DNA of 64,000 bases from Streptomyces roseoverticillatus. GTDB taxonomy: Bacteria > Actinomycetota > Actinomycetes > Streptomycetales > Streptomycetaceae. Positions 53,671-62,017 of this stretch are shown in pieces. Under the pieces are notes generated by a model. That model worked only from the letters and a program-made list of their open reading frames with translations. It had not been told where the DNA came from and made no database searches. A program made the translations under genes and the position numbers. Where the stretch lies: positions 1 through 64,000 of the forward strand of contig NZ_JOFL01000008.1 of assembly GCF_000719265.1 (NCBI RefSeq), given 5' to 3'. Every line of letters begins with the position of its first letter. Position 1 is the stretch's first letter.

Positions 53671-54254
53671 GCGGCACCCTGATCACCGGCCCGGACGGCC
53701 TGCGGCGCTGCCCGTGGGGCGGCATGGAAGCCGAGTCCGCGGCGGACTACCGCGTCTACCACGACACGGAGTGGGGCCGCCCCGTGCACGGCGACGACGC
53801 CCTCTACGAGCGGATATGCCTGGAGGCCTTCCAGTCCGGGCTGTCCTGGCTGACGATCCTGCGCCGCCGCGAGGGCTTCCGTGCCGCCTTCGCCGATTTC
53901 TCCATCGCCAAGGTGGCGGCCTTCACGGACGCCGACGCGGAGCGGCTGCTGGCCGACGCCGCCATCATCCGCAACCGCGCCAAGATCACGGCCACGATCG
54001 CCAACGCGCGGGTCGCGGCGGAGTGGGCGCCCGGCGAGCTGGACGCCCTGATCTGGTCGTACGCCCCGGAGCCGGCCGCCGCACCGCGCACGGCCGCCGA
54101 CGTCCCGGCGACGACACCGGAGTCGACGGCCCTGGCCAAGGACCTCAAGAAGCGGGGCTTCCGCTTCATCGGGCCGACGACGGCGTACGCGCTGATGCAG
54201 GCGTGCGGGTTGGTGAACGACCACCTGGCGGGGTGCCACGCGAGGAAGGGCTGA
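53667..54254 (+). CDS. tagA: DNA-3-methyladenine glycosylase I
   Basis: A 195-residue base-excision repair enzyme removing 3-methyladenine. TagA marks: RRCPWGG at the N-terminus with the zinc Cys, YRVYHDTEWGRPVHGDDALY with zinc His and the substrate-pocket region, ICLEAFQSGLSWLTILRRRE (helix-hairpin core with catalytic Glu), and GFRFIGPTTAYALMQACGLV NDHLAGCH, the last with the C-terminal zinc His and Cys. GTG start overlapping the DivIVA-like gene. Same pair as Rv1209-Rv1210 in M. tuberculosis. Confidence 0.95.
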   Translation: MSGTLITGPDGLRRCPWGGMEAESAADYRVYHDTEWGRPVHGDDALYERICLEAFQSGLSWLTILRRREGFRAAFADFSIAKVAAFTDADAERLLADAAIIRNRAKITATIANARVAAEWAPGELDALIWSYAPEPAAAPRTAADVPATTPESTALAKDLKKRGFRFIGPTTAYALMQACGLVNDHLAGCHARKG

Positions 54255-54278
54255 GAACCGAGCCCGGTCCGTACGGGA

Positions 54279-55079
54279 TCAGCGGCCGACGAACCTCGGC
54301 TTCTCCTTCTTCAGGAACGCGTCCACCGCGATGGCGTGGTCCTCCGACGCGCCCGCACGGCCCTGCAGCTCGTCCTCCTTGGCCAGGGCCTCGGCCAGCG
54401 GCCGGCCCGCGCCGTAGGCGAGGGACTCCTTGATCGCGGCGTAGGCCGCGGTCGGCCCCTCGGCGAGCCGCCGGGCCACGGCCTCCGCCTCCGCGGCCAG
54501 CTCCGCGGCCGGGACGACCCGGTTGGCGATGCCCAGCTCGTACGCCTCCTGGGCGGGCACGGCGCGCGGGAAGAGCAGCAGGTCGGAGGCGCGGCTGTGG
54601 CCGACGAGGCGGGGCAGCGTCCAGGAGACGCCCGAGTCGGCGGTCAGGGCGACGCCCGCGAAGGAGGTGTTGAAGGCGGCGGTGTCGGCGACGACGCGGT
54701 AGTCGGCGGCGAAGGCGAAGCCCGCCCCCGCGCCCGCGGCGACGCCGTTGACGCCCGCGACCACCGGCTTCGGCATGCCGGCGATCGCCGTGACGATGGG
54801 GTTGTAGTGCTCCTCGACCGTCGTCATCGTCAGCCGCGTGCCGTTCTCCCGGTCGGCGGCGAGCGATTCGACGTGTTCCTTGAGGTCCTGTCCGACGCAG
54901 AAGGCGCGCCCGGTGCCAGTGAGCAGTACCGCCCGTACGGCGGGGTCCGCGCCGGCCCGCTGCAGGGCGTCGCGCAGGGCGGCCTTCGTGTCGGTGTTCA
55001 GTGCGTTCATCGCATCGGGACGGTTCAGCGTGATCGTCGCGAGTCCGTCCGTCACCTCGTACAGCACGGAGTCGGCCAT
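54279..55079 (-). CDS. Enoyl-CoA hydratase/isomerase (PaaG-like crotonase)
   Basis: A 266-residue crotonase-fold enzyme. VLYEVTDGLATITLNRPDAM is the family N-terminus, RAFCVGQDLKEHVES the first oxyanion loop, and GVNGVAAGAGAGFAFAADYR the second. The catalytic position reads ALTADSGVSWTLPRLVG: an Asp (DSG) where hydratases have Glu, as in PaaG, the isomerase of the phenylacetate pathway. It therefore probably isomerises an enoyl-CoA (for example a ring-opened or unsaturated acyl-CoA). No other paa genes are nearby. ATG 55079 has CGAGGGAGGGAACG upstream. It is convergent with tagA. Confidence 0.9.
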   Translation of the reverse strand: MADSVLYEVTDGLATITLNRPDAMNALNTDTKAALRDALQRAGADPAVRAVLLTGTGRAFCVGQDLKEHVESLAADRENGTRLTMTTVEEHYNPIVTAIAGMPKPVVAGVNGVAAGAGAGFAFAADYRVVADTAAFNTSFAGVALTADSGVSWTLPRLVGHSRASDLLLFPRAVPAQEAYELGIANRVVPAAELAAEAEAVARRLAEGPTAAYAAIKESLAYGAGRPLAEALAKEDELQGRAGASEDHAIAVDAFLKKEKPRFVGR

Positions 55080-55399
55080 GGTGCGTTCCCTCCCTCGTCG
55101 CAAGCCCCGCGGGCGGCGTTCAGGGCTCAGCATGCCGGAGATCACCGGCCGCCGATATGTGACCTGCGTCAAAGAATCCGGCCATGGAATCGGGGCCGGG
55201 GTGGCGCAGTATCGCAGTCCGATCGCCGAATTGAGTGGTTTTGCGCGATCGCGTTGCCGAAGGGATACGGACCGATGTTGTTCATTGGGTCACGCGATGC
55301 GAGATAATGGCCTGGAAGCAATGTGTTCGATGCCGGTGACGCGGGCCTGTCGTGGGGCCGTCGGCTGACGATGAGCTGGTTTCAGGAAGGGGAACGAGC
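55080..55399. other. Divergent gap between crotonase and DUF3117 genes
   Basis: About 320 bases holding promoters for both genes. A weak promoter for the DUF3117 gene is proposed at 55303. No gene is visible. Confidence 0.4.
55303..55308 (+). promoter_or_regulatory. Possible -10 element (GATAAT) of the DUF3117 gene
   Basis: GATAAT is 5/6 to TATAAT, in a locally A+T-rich stretch about 92 bases before the start codon. The -35 region (GTTCAT/TGTTCA 17-18 bases upstream) is poor, so this is only a candidate. Confidence 0.35.
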
Positions 55400-55567
55400 A
55401 TGGCGGCCATGAAGCCGCGGACGGGCGATGGCCCGCTCGAGGTGACCAAGGAGGGGCGGGGCATCGTCATGCGGGTTCCGCTCGAAGGCGGCGGTCGGCT
55501 CGTCGTCGAGCTGACCCCGGATGAGGCCGAGGCCCTCGGAGACGCCCTGAAGAAGGTTGTCGGCTGA
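55400..55567 (+). CDS. DUF3117-domain small protein
   Basis: A 55-residue protein, sequence MAAMKPRTGDGPLEVTKEGR followed by GIVMRVPLEGGGRLVVELTP and a short acidic/helical end DEAEALGDALKKVVG. This is the whole DUF3117 family, strongly conserved in actinobacteria with no known function. ATG 55400 with AAGGGGAACG upstream. Same neighbourhood (near tagA and the ECF sigma locus) as in mycobacteria. A perfect terminator follows. Confidence 0.93.
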   Translation: MAAMKPRTGDGPLEVTKEGRGIVMRVPLEGGGRLVVELTPDEAEALGDALKKVVG

Positions 55568-55590
55568 CACACGCCGAACCACCGTTCTTA

Positions 55591-55632
55591 CGCTGCCCCG
55601 GCAGCCGGTCCGCACCGGCTGCCGGGGCAGCG
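55591..55632. terminator. Bidirectional terminator after DUF3117
   Basis: A perfect 19-bp stem (CGCTGCCCCGGCAGCCGGT and complement) with loop CCGC, between the DUF3117 gene and the convergent O-methyltransferase gene. Confidence 0.85.
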
Positions 55633-55697
55633 GTGCATCCGGGGCCGGGGCGCGCCCGGGGAGCCCGGGGCCGTCCGCGTGCCGCGCCCGCGCGGGC

Positions 55698-56333
55698 TCA
55701 GCCGCGCCGCGCGGCGCACAGCAGCCCGTCGCCCACCGGCAGCAGCGACGGCACCAGCACCCGGGACTCCCGCACGGCCCGCAGCAGCTCGCGCAGCCGC
55801 TGCACCTCGGCGGGCTGGACGGCCGCGTCCACCGTGCGGCCGTCGGCGAAGACGCCCTCGAAGCAGACGAGGCCGCCCGGTCGCAGCAGGCGCAACGATT
55901 CGGCTAGGTAGTCCAGGCACTCCAGCCGGTCGCCGTCGCAGAACACCAGGTCGTATCCGCCGTCGGCCAGGCGCGGCAGCACCTCCAGGGCGCGGCCGGG
56001 GATGAAGCGCGCGCGGTTGCCCGCGAAGCCCGCGGCGCGGAACGCCTGCCGGGCGAACTGCTGGCACTCGGGGTCCGCGTCCACCGTGGTCAGCACGCCG
56101 TCGGGCCGCATGCCGTGCAGGAGGTGGATGCCGGAGACGCCGGTGCCCGTGCCGATCTCGGCCACCGCCTTGGCGTCCACGGCCGCCGCGAGCAGGCGCA
56201 GCGCCGCGCCGGTGCCGGACGACACCGAGCGCAGGCCTGCCTCCACGGCCCGGTCCCGGGCCCAGCGCAGCGCCTCGTCCTCGGCGACGAACGCATCGGC
56301 GAACGCCCAGCTCGTCTGCCGGTTGCCGGTAAT
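55698..56333 (-). CDS. SAM-dependent O-methyltransferase, apparent ATT start
   Basis: A 211-residue methyltransferase of the catechol/caffeoyl-CoA type (MT family 3), counterpart of M. tuberculosis Rv1220c. AVAEIGTGTGVSGIHLLHGM is the SAM motif I, VLTTVDADPECQQFARQAFR motif II, and YDLVFCDGDRLECLDYLAES motif with the metal-site Asp. The conserved N-terminus TGNRQTSWAFADAFVAEDEA is preceded by GGAGAGGGCC, but the codon at the start position is ATT; no ATG or GTG exists between it and unrelated sequence. A TTG ten codons upstream lacks a ribosome-binding site. It stands divergent from the sigma factor gene. Confidence 0.85.
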   Translation of the reverse strand: MTGNRQTSWAFADAFVAEDEALRWARDRAVEAGLRSVSSGTGAALRLLAAAVDAKAVAEIGTGTGVSGIHLLHGMRPDGVLTTVDADPECQQFARQAFRAAGFAGNRARFIPGRALEVLPRLADGGYDLVFCDGDRLECLDYLAESLRLLRPGGLVCFEGVFADGRTVDAAVQPAEVQRLRELLRAVRESRVLVPSLLPVGDGLLCAARRG

Positions 56334-56528
56334 GGCCCTCTCCTGTCCCCGTAGTCGACGCAACCGTGACTGTATCCGCTGACCACGGGAACCCGCAGAT
56401 GGGACCGTGCGTTGAGGAGAAGGGGCGAGGGAGGGAGGGCCCCCGGGAGGAGATGCCGGGAAGGACGAGGGGATCAAGGCCAAATGCAGGTCAAAATTCC
56501 TTATCCGGAGCTAACGGGCGGGATGGAT

Positions 56529-57305
56529 ATGGTAGGGGCTCTACTGGACACCACCAGAGCCGACAGGGGAGGTGCGGCTGCGGCCGACGACCGTCGGGGA
56601 GTGCTGAGGCGCTTTCGCAGGTCTGCCGGCGAGCCGAAATCCGTGACCAAGACCGCTGACCGTTCGCGCGCCACCGATTCCGCACAGACCGCGACCTTCG
56701 CCACCGATGCGGACTCGCAGGCGTGGACGCCTCCCACCTGGGAGGAGATCGTCAGCACGCACAGTGCCCGCGTCTACCGCCTGGCCTACCGCCTCACCGG
56801 CAACCAGCACGACGCCGAGGACCTCACGCAGGAGGTCTTCGTCCGGGTCTTCCGGTCGCTCTCCACCTACACCCCCGGCACGTTCGAGGGGTGGCTGCAC
56901 CGCATCACCACCAACCTCTTCCTGGACATGGTCCGGCGCCGCCAGCGCATCCGCTTCGACGCGCTCGGCGAGGACGCCGCGGAGCGGCTCCCCAGCCGCG
57001 AGCCTTCCCCCCAGCAGCACTTCAATGACACGCACTTCGACGCGGACGTCCAGCAGGCGCTGGACACGCTCGCCCCGGAGTTCCGCGCCGCCGTCGTCCT
57101 GTGCGACATCGAAGGACTCTCGTACGAGGAGATCGCCGCGACGCTCGGCGTGAAGCTCGGCACGGTCCGCAGCCGCATCCACCGCGGCCGTTCCCACCTG
57201 CGCAAGGCGCTCCAGCACCGCTCGCCCGCCGCCCGGGCCGAGCAGCGTGCCGTGGCGGGTGTGGCCGCCGGCGTTCCTCTGGGTGGGGAGGTCGGGATCG
57301 CGTGA
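56529..57305 (+). CDS. ECF sigma factor, M. tuberculosis SigE-like
   Basis: An extracytoplasmic-function sigma factor of about 258 residues. Region 2: [20 protein letters not shown] then [20 protein letters not shown] and [20 protein letters not shown]. Region 4: [20 protein letters not shown] and [31 protein letters not shown]. The N-terminal 85 residues are a variable tail. Start is uncertain: ATG 56529 (MVGALLDTT) has GGCGG six bases before; ATG 56523 and 56484 are alternatives. It overlaps the anti-sigma gene by GTGA. The gene order O-methyltransferase, sigma, anti-sigma, htrA, tatB is that of M. tuberculosis sigE, not of S. coelicolor sigE, which is a different factor. Likely regulator of envelope stress. 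Confidence 0.92.
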   Translation: MVGALLDTTRADRGGAAAADDRRGVLRRFRRSAGEPKSVTKTADRSRATDSAQTATFATDADSQAWTPPTWEEIVSTHSARVYRLAYRLTGNQHDAEDLTQEVFVRVFRSLSTYTPGTFEGWLHRITTNLFLDMVRRRQRIRFDALGEDAAERLPSREPSPQQHFNDTHFDADVQQALDTLAPEFRAAVVLCDIEGLSYEEIAATLGVKLGTVRSRIHRGRSHLRKALQHRSPAARAEQRAVAGVAAGVPLGGEVGIA

Positions 57306-58099
57306 CCGGTTCAGGCGGTCAGTCCCCCGCCGAGCTTCATCTCGGCGACCGCCTCGCGGCCCTGGTCGACGGGGAGTTGGGACACGACTCTCGGGAGCGG
57401 GTGCTGGCGCACCTCGCCACCTGTTGGACCTGCAAAGCGGAAGCCGACGCCCAGCGCCGGCTCAAAAGCGTGTTCGCGGAGGCGGCGCCCCCGCCGCTCT
57501 CCGAAAACTTCCTGGCCCGGCTCCAGGGCCTGGCGGGCGGCGATCCCCACGCCCCCCTCGGCGCCGACCGCGACGGCCCGGAGGGCCGCGAGGGCGCCGG
57601 AGGGCCGGGAAAAGCCGGCCCCGCCGCCAGGGCTGAGGCCCTGGCGCCCCTCGGGCTGCTCCCCGGCGGCGTCCGGCCCGGCGCCCGGCCCCGCGAGGGC
57701 GGCTTCCGGATCCATGAGATGCCCGAGCCGCCCCGCGGCGGCATACGGGGGCGCCGGATCGCCTTCGCCGCCGCCGGAGCCGTCTCGCTGGCCGCGTTCG
57801 CCCTCGGCGGCGCGTCGCCGCTGACCTCGGTCACCGGGCCCCAGGGCCCGCGCGCCGAGAACCCCCGCACGGCGACCACCCCGCTCTCGGCCCCGTCCGG
57901 CGGCGCCCGCGACGAGCGCCGGCGCCTCGCCCGCACCGCCTCCCAGGGCGGCTCGTCGGCAGGACCCGGCTCGTCCGCCGCCGTTCCGGTGCGGGAGGTC
58001 TCCCTGCTGCGCCCGTCCGCCGCGCCCCCGCTGCCCCCGCTGATACGCACGGGCCACTCGGCACCGGGCGCGCCCCCGGCGGACACCGCCCGGCGCTGA
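57302..58099 (+). CDS. Zinc-binding-motif anti-sigma factor (RseA-like)
   Basis: A 265-residue membrane anti-sigma factor. The N-terminal ZAS domain has [20 protein letters not shown], which gives the His-x3-Cys-x2-Cys motif (residues about 33-41). After a disordered linker comes one transmembrane helix [20 protein letters not shown] near residue 160-178, then an outer Pro/Ser-rich tail. It should hold the preceding sigma factor at the membrane until a stress signal or oxidation frees it; in M. tuberculosis the homologue RseA is degraded on stress. GTG start overlapping the sigma gene stop (GTGA), so synthesis is matched one to one. Confidence 0.9.
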   Translation: MTGSGGQSPAELHLGDRLAALVDGELGHDSRERVLAHLATCWTCKAEADAQRRLKSVFAEAAPPPLSENFLARLQGLAGGDPHAPLGADRDGPEGREGAGGPGKAGPAARAEALAPLGLLPGGVRPGARPREGGFRIHEMPEPPRGGIRGRRIAFAAAGAVSLAAFALGGASPLTSVTGPQGPRAENPRTATTPLSAPSGGARDERRRLARTASQGGSSAGPGSSAAVPVREVSLLRPSAAPPLPPLIRTGHSAPGAPPADTARR

Positions 58100-58208
58100 T
58101 CCCCCGCGCGGGCCCCCTGCGCACGCCCGCGCAGACCTGGTTGAATTCCAGTGGGCCGCGCATCCCTCCGGCGATGCCGTGCGCCCTCCGGCGAACGGTG
58201 GGGAGAAG

Positions 58209-60227
58209 ATGGACGAGGGGAAGACGCGGGCCACCGCGCCCAGGCCGCAGTGGTGGAGCCGCCCGCGCCCTTCCGCTGCCGCGGAGGAGCGTGAAGGCCC
58301 GCAGTTCCTGGACGAGGCCCAGGCCCCCGGCCCGGCGACCCCGCCGGAAGCGGAGACGCGCCCCTTGCCGGCGTACGGCCAGGAGGCCGGGGCCTCCGGC
58401 GCGCCCGCCTCGGGTCCGGATGCGGCCTCGGGCACCGCGCCCACGCCCGAGCAGTCCGCCCAGGACGCCACGTGCCGGCTGCCCGCGTACGGGCAGGGTG
58501 CAGCGGCTGCCGCCGCGCCCGCCGCCGGGCCGGGCACCGGCCCCGGCGCCGCACCCACGCCCGGCCCCTCCGCCCAGGACACCACCCGCCCCCTGCCCGC
58601 GTACGGGCAGGAGTCCGCGGCTGCCGCCGCGCCCGCCGCTGGACCGGACGTCGCTCCCGGCGCCGTACCTGCACCCGGCTCCTCCGCCCAGGGCGCCACT
58701 CGCCCGCTGCCCGCGTACGGGCAGGATGCCGCAGCTGCCGGCGTGCCCGCCCCCGGCTCCTCCGCCCAGGACGCCACCCGCCCCCTGCCCGCCCACGGGC
58801 AGGAGCCCGCGGCCTCCGGTGGGCCCGGGCCGGAGGCCGGTCCGCTGCACGTCCCCGATCCCTACGGCACGCCTCCCTACGGGCAGCCCGGGCCGTGGGC
58901 GCCCGCGCCGCCCGTGCAGCGGCCGGTCACGCCGCCGCAGGGCACGGTGCTGCCGCCCGTACCGCCCATGGGCATGACCCCGCCCCACGGCACCCCCGTG
59001 CCCCCGCCGCCCTACCCGCACGGGGCGCATCCCACGCCGCCGCCCGCCGGGCCGTGGCAGTACGACCCCTGGGCCGCGCACCCCGCCGGGCCGGTCGGCG
59101 AGCCCCGCCGGGAGGGCGCGCCGCGCCGTGGGCGGCTCGTCGCCGGGGCCCTGCTCGTCGCACTCGTCGCCGGCGGCATCGGCGGCGGAGTCGGCGCGTT
59201 CCTGGAGCGGGACGGCACCATCGGGCGCCACGTGGAGCTGCCCCAGGCCGGCGCCGACCGCTCGGCCCGCGCGCCGGGCAGCATCGCGGGCATCGCCGCC
59301 CGCACCCTGCCGGGCGTGGTGACGATCCACGTCCGCGGCGGCAGCGACCAGGGCACCGGCACCGGCTTCGTCCTCGACAAGGAGGGCCGGATCCTCACCA
59401 ACAACCACGTCGTGGAGCCCGCCGGGTCCTCCGGCGACATATCGGTGACCTTCAACAGCGGCCAGACCGCGAAGGCCACCGTCGTCGGCCGGGACAGCAG
59501 CTACGACCTAGCGGTGATCAAGGTGTCGGGCGTGTCCGGGCTGACCCCGCTCGCCCTCGGCAACTCCGACTCCGTGCGCGTCGGGGACTCGGTGATCGCC
59601 ATCGGCGCCCCGTACGACCTCGCGGGCACGGTCACGACGGGCATCATCAGCGCCAAGGAGCGCCCGATCACGGCCGGCGGCCAGAAGGGCGACGGCAGCG
59701 ACGTCAGCTACGTCGACGCCCTGCAGACCGACGCCCCGATCAACCCGGGCAACTCGGGCGGCCCGCTGGTGGACTCGGAGGCCCGGGTCATCGGCATCAA
59801 CAGCGCCATCCGCTCCGCGGGCGACAGCGGCGAGCTCGGCGGCGGCCAGGGCGGCAGCATCGGCCTGGGCTTCGCCATACCGATCAACCAGGCCAAGCGG
59901 GTCGCCGAGGAGCTCATCAACACCGGAAGGGCCACGCACCCGGTCATCGGCGTCACCCTGGACATGGCGTATTCGGGTGACGGCGCGCGGGTGAACACGA
60001 AGAACGGCGACGGCCCGGCGGTCACCCCCGGCGGCCCCGGCGACAAGGCGGGCCTCCAGTCGCGCGACGTGATCAAGAAGGTCGACGGCATGGCCGTGCA
60101 CAGCGGCCAGGAGCTCATCGTCAAGATCCGCAGCCACCGGCCGGGCGACCGGCTCACCCTGACCGTGGAGCGGGACGGCACGGAGCGGTCGGTCGGCCTG
60201 ACCCTCGGCTCCGCGAGCGCCCGCTGA
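58209..60227 (+). CDS. htrA: HtrA/DegP-type serine protease with PDZ domain and N-terminal repeats
   Basis: A 672-residue membrane-anchored protease. Residues 50-205 hold tandem repeats of TRPLPAYGQE plus an Ala/Pro spacer, in the cytoplasmic tail. A Pro-rich zone follows, then one transmembrane helix LVAGALLVALVAGGIGGGVG (about 318-337). The protease domain has His in ILTNNHVVEPA, Asp in SSYDLAVIKVSG and Ser in PINPGNSGGPLVD. The PDZ domain is C-terminal (GPGDKAGLQSRDVIKKVDGM). Like the M. tuberculosis HtrA in the sigE locus it probably degrades or processes envelope proteins and may act on the anti-sigma factor. ATG 58209; GTG 58179 is open but has no Shine-Dalgarno. Confidence 0.94.
   Translation: MDEGKTRATAPRPQWWSRPRPSAAAEEREGPQFLDEAQAPGPATPPEAETRPLPAYGQEAGASGAPASGPDAASGTAPTPEQSAQDATCRLPAYGQGAAAAAAPAAGPGTGPGAAPTPGPSAQDTTRPLPAYGQESAAAAAPAAGPDVAPGAVPAPGSSAQGATRPLPAYGQDAAAAGVPAPGSSAQDATRPLPAHGQEPAASGGPGPEAGPLHVPDPYGTPPYGQPGPWAPAPPVQRPVTPPQGTVLPPVPPMGMTPPHGTPVPPPPYPHGAHPTPPPAGPWQYDPWAAHPAGPVGEPRREGAPRRGRLVAGALLVALVAGGIGGGVGAFLERDGTIGRHVELPQAGADRSARAPGSIAGIAARTLPGVVTIHVRGGSDQGTGTGFVLDKEGRILTNNHVVEPAGSSGDISVTFNSGQTAKATVVGRDSSYDLAVIKVSGVSGLTPLALGNSDSVRVGDSVIAIGAPYDLAGTVTTGIISAKERPITAGGQKGDGSDVSYVDALQTDAPINPGNSGGPLVDSEARVIGINSAIRSAGDSGELGGGQGGSIGLGFAIPINQAKRVAEELINTGRATHPVIGVTLDMAYSGDGARVNTKNGDGPAVTPGGPGDKAGLQSRDVIKKVDGMAVHSGQELIVKIRSHRPGDRLTLTVERDGTERSVGLTLGSASAR
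58356..58805 (+). repeat. Tandem 114-bp repeats in the htrA 5' part
   Basis: Three 38-codon units (114 bp) start at 58356, 58470 and 58584. A shortened 26-codon unit starts at 58698 and a partial one at 58776. Each begins with ACxCGC..CTGCCxGC encoding T(R/C)(P/R)LPA(Y/H)GQ. The units are in frame with htrA. Confidence 0.85.
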
Positions 60228-60389
60228 GCACCGCGGGGCCCGCAGGGTTCCGTACGGTTCCGCGGGGTTTCGCCCTGACATCGCCTTTGGCCTGATGTTG
60301 GCCCAGGTGTATCCCTTAGGCCCCGCCGGGCCAGGTACCGTGATAGGTGGCCTGGACCGTCGGCCATTGACGCATCAAGGAGCTTCAAC

Positions 60390-60845
60390 GTGCTCGACAT
60401 AGGACCCCTCGAGCTGGTCGCGCTCGTGGTGCTCGCTGTGCTCATCTTCGGACCGGACAAGCTGCCGAAGATGATCCAGGACGTGTCGCGCACGCTGCGC
60501 AAGATCCGGCAGTTCTCCGAGAGCGCCAAGGAGGACATCCGTTCCGAGCTGGGCCCCGAGTTCAAGGACTTCGAGTTCGAGGACCTCAACCCGAAGACCT
60601 TCGTCCGCAAGCACGTGCTCGACAAGGACGAGCTCGGCCTGAAAGAGATCCGGAACGGCTTCGACCTCAAGGCGGAGATGACCGACGTCGCCGACGCCGT
60701 GCACGGCCGTACGGGCGACGCCGCCGCCTCCGGCTCCGCGCCGTCCGCCCCGAACGACGGCTCGCCCGCCCGCCCGGACCTGCTCAAGAAGCGCGACAAG
60801 CCCGAGCCGGGGGAGCGTCCTCCGTTCGACTCCGACGCCACCTGA
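60390..60845 (+). CDS. tatB: Twin-arginine translocase subunit TatB
   Basis: A 151-residue TatB protein. The N-terminal membrane helix is LDIGPLELVALVVLAVLIFG with the conserved Glu8, followed by the hinge GPDKLPKMIQDVSRTLRKIR and an amphipathic helix, then a long variable C-tail as usual for TatB rather than TatA. It recognises twin-arginine precursors with TatC. GTG start with AAGGAGCTTC upstream. Its place after htrA is the same as in M. tuberculosis (Rv1223-Rv1224). Confidence 0.95.
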   Translation: MLDIGPLELVALVVLAVLIFGPDKLPKMIQDVSRTLRKIRQFSESAKEDIRSELGPEFKDFEFEDLNPKTFVRKHVLDKDELGLKEIRNGFDLKAEMTDVADAVHGRTGDAAASGSAPSAPNDGSPARPDLLKKRDKPEPGERPPFDSDAT

Positions 60846-60963
60846 GTTCCGCGCATCCCGTGCGCCATTGACGGGGGTGGCTATCCTCCCTGTGTTTGGG
60901 GTGAAGTCGTCCGAGGGGGGCGGGCTCGCCCAGGACACCGGGCAACGAGGAGGCGCCGCGCAG

Positions 60964-61659
60964 ATGGAGACGACGAGTCGGGTTGGGGCTCAAGGGGCCG
61001 GTACGGCCGACGCGTCCGCCGCGGACGCCGCGGCGCGGAACGCGGAGGGCGCGCCCGGCACCCGGCGGACGGTCGACGGCTATCTGCTGGCCTCCTTCCC
61101 CTGGTACGGCCTGGACGAGGCCTACACCGGCCCGCGCTGGCTGATGCAGGTCGGCTCCGCCGCCGACGGGACCGTGGAGCACGGTGCGACGGGCCACGGC
61201 GAGGAGCCCACGCTGCGCAGCGAGCGGGCGGATCCGCACGCCGCCAAGCAGCGCTTCGCGGTCGTCGTGACCGTGGCCAGCCGCCCCGGCCGGCGCAGCG
61301 CCGACGGCACGGGCGTCCTGGAGGCCACCTCGGTCTCCTCGGCGGCCTGGCTGGCCGGATCGGGGCTGCTGTCGTGCACGTGGCCCGCGCAGATGGAGCG
61401 CGCCCTGCGGCAGGACTGGCTCGACCAGCAGACGGCCCTCGCGTGGGAGCTGGCGGACCACCTGGACGACTCCGCGTGGTCGACGCTGTCGCTCCCGGTG
61501 GACGGCGTGCCGACGGACTTCCGCTACCGCGAGTCGGAGTACGGCTGGGTGCTGGCCGGCTCGGCGGAGGGGGTCCACATCGGGGCGTACGGCCGGGGCA
61601 TGAGCGCGTACGGCATGGGCTTCTCGGTGATCAAGGACATCACGGCCTACCGGGGCTGA
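60964..61659 (+). CDS. Conserved hypothetical protein
   Basis: A 231-residue soluble protein I do not recognise. After an Ala-rich tail it has VDGYLLASFPWYGLDEAYTG, FAVVVTVASRPGRRSADGTG, MERALRQDWLDQQTALAWEL and VDGVPTDFRYRESEYGWVLA, ending HIGAYGRGMSAYGMGFSVIK. The many aromatic and small residues suggest a beta-rich fold. ATG 60964 has CGAGGAGGCG upstream; a TTG at 60868 would add 32 residues in a region of tatB leader-like composition. It may form a unit with tatB, but the gap is about 120 bases. Confidence 0.75.
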   Translation: METTSRVGAQGAGTADASAADAAARNAEGAPGTRRTVDGYLLASFPWYGLDEAYTGPRWLMQVGSAADGTVEHGATGHGEEPTLRSERADPHAAKQRFAVVVTVASRPGRRSADGTGVLEATSVSSAAWLAGSGLLSCTWPAQMERALRQDWLDQQTALAWELADHLDDSAWSTLSLPVDGVPTDFRYRESEYGWVLAGSAEGVHIGAYGRGMSAYGMGFSVIKDITAYRG

Positions 61660-61674
61660 CCCGGGCCGGATCAC

Positions 61675-61712
61675 GCCGGGGCGGCCGGGTCACCCGCCGG
61701 GCCCGCCCCGGC
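61675..61712 (+). terminator. Inverted repeat after the hypothetical gene
   Basis: A 10-bp stem (GCCGGGGCGG / CCGCCCCGGC) with an 18-base, itself pairable loop, 15 bases beyond the stop codon. Confidence 0.5.
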
Positions 61713-61778
61713 TGCGCGCGCCGCCGCGCCGGGCTTGAATACCCGGCAGGGGGCAGCACTCGGAGAGGTGAGCGCGCC

Positions 61779-61970
61779 ATGACAGGCAAGTTCGAGATGT
61801 ACGAGGACAAGTCCGGTAAGTACCGCTACCGGCTGAAGGCGGGCAACGGCGAGATCATCGCGGTCGGCGAGGCGTACAACAGCAGGTCGGCCTGTGAGAA
61901 GGGCATCGAGTCCGTGAAGCAGAACGCGGCCGGGGCGCCGGTGAAGGACCTGGGGCACCAGGAGAAGTAG
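61779..61970 (+). CDS. YegP/DUF1508-family small protein
   Basis: A 63-residue single YegP (DUF1508) domain: GKFEMYEDKSGKYRYRLKAG, NGEIIAVGEAYNSRSACEKG and IESVKQNAAGAPVKDL. Bacterial YegP proteins usually carry one or two copies of this beta-beta-alpha unit; the function is unknown. The ATG has CGGAGAGGTG 10 bases upstream. A strong bidirectional terminator follows. Confidence 0.88.
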   Translation: MTGKFEMYEDKSGKYRYRLKAGNGEIIAVGEAYNSRSACEKGIESVKQNAAGAPVKDLGHQEK

Positions 61971-61979
61971 CCGGCGTGC

Positions 61980-62011
61980 TGCCGGCGGGCCCGCTCACGG
62001 GCCCGCCGGCA
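61980..62011. terminator. Bidirectional terminator between YegP-like gene and mrp
   Basis: A perfect 14-bp stem (TGCCGGCGGGCCCG and complement) with loop CTCA between convergent genes. Confidence 0.8.
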
Positions 62012-62017
62012 CGCCCG

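Noticed and set aside
56400..56528. Start of the ECF sigma factor at the upstream ATG/GTG codons of the open frame
   Set aside because: The first codons are Gly/Arg/Glu-rich and run into the methyltransferase leader; later ATGs have better-placed G-rich sites, though 56484 and 56523 remain possible.
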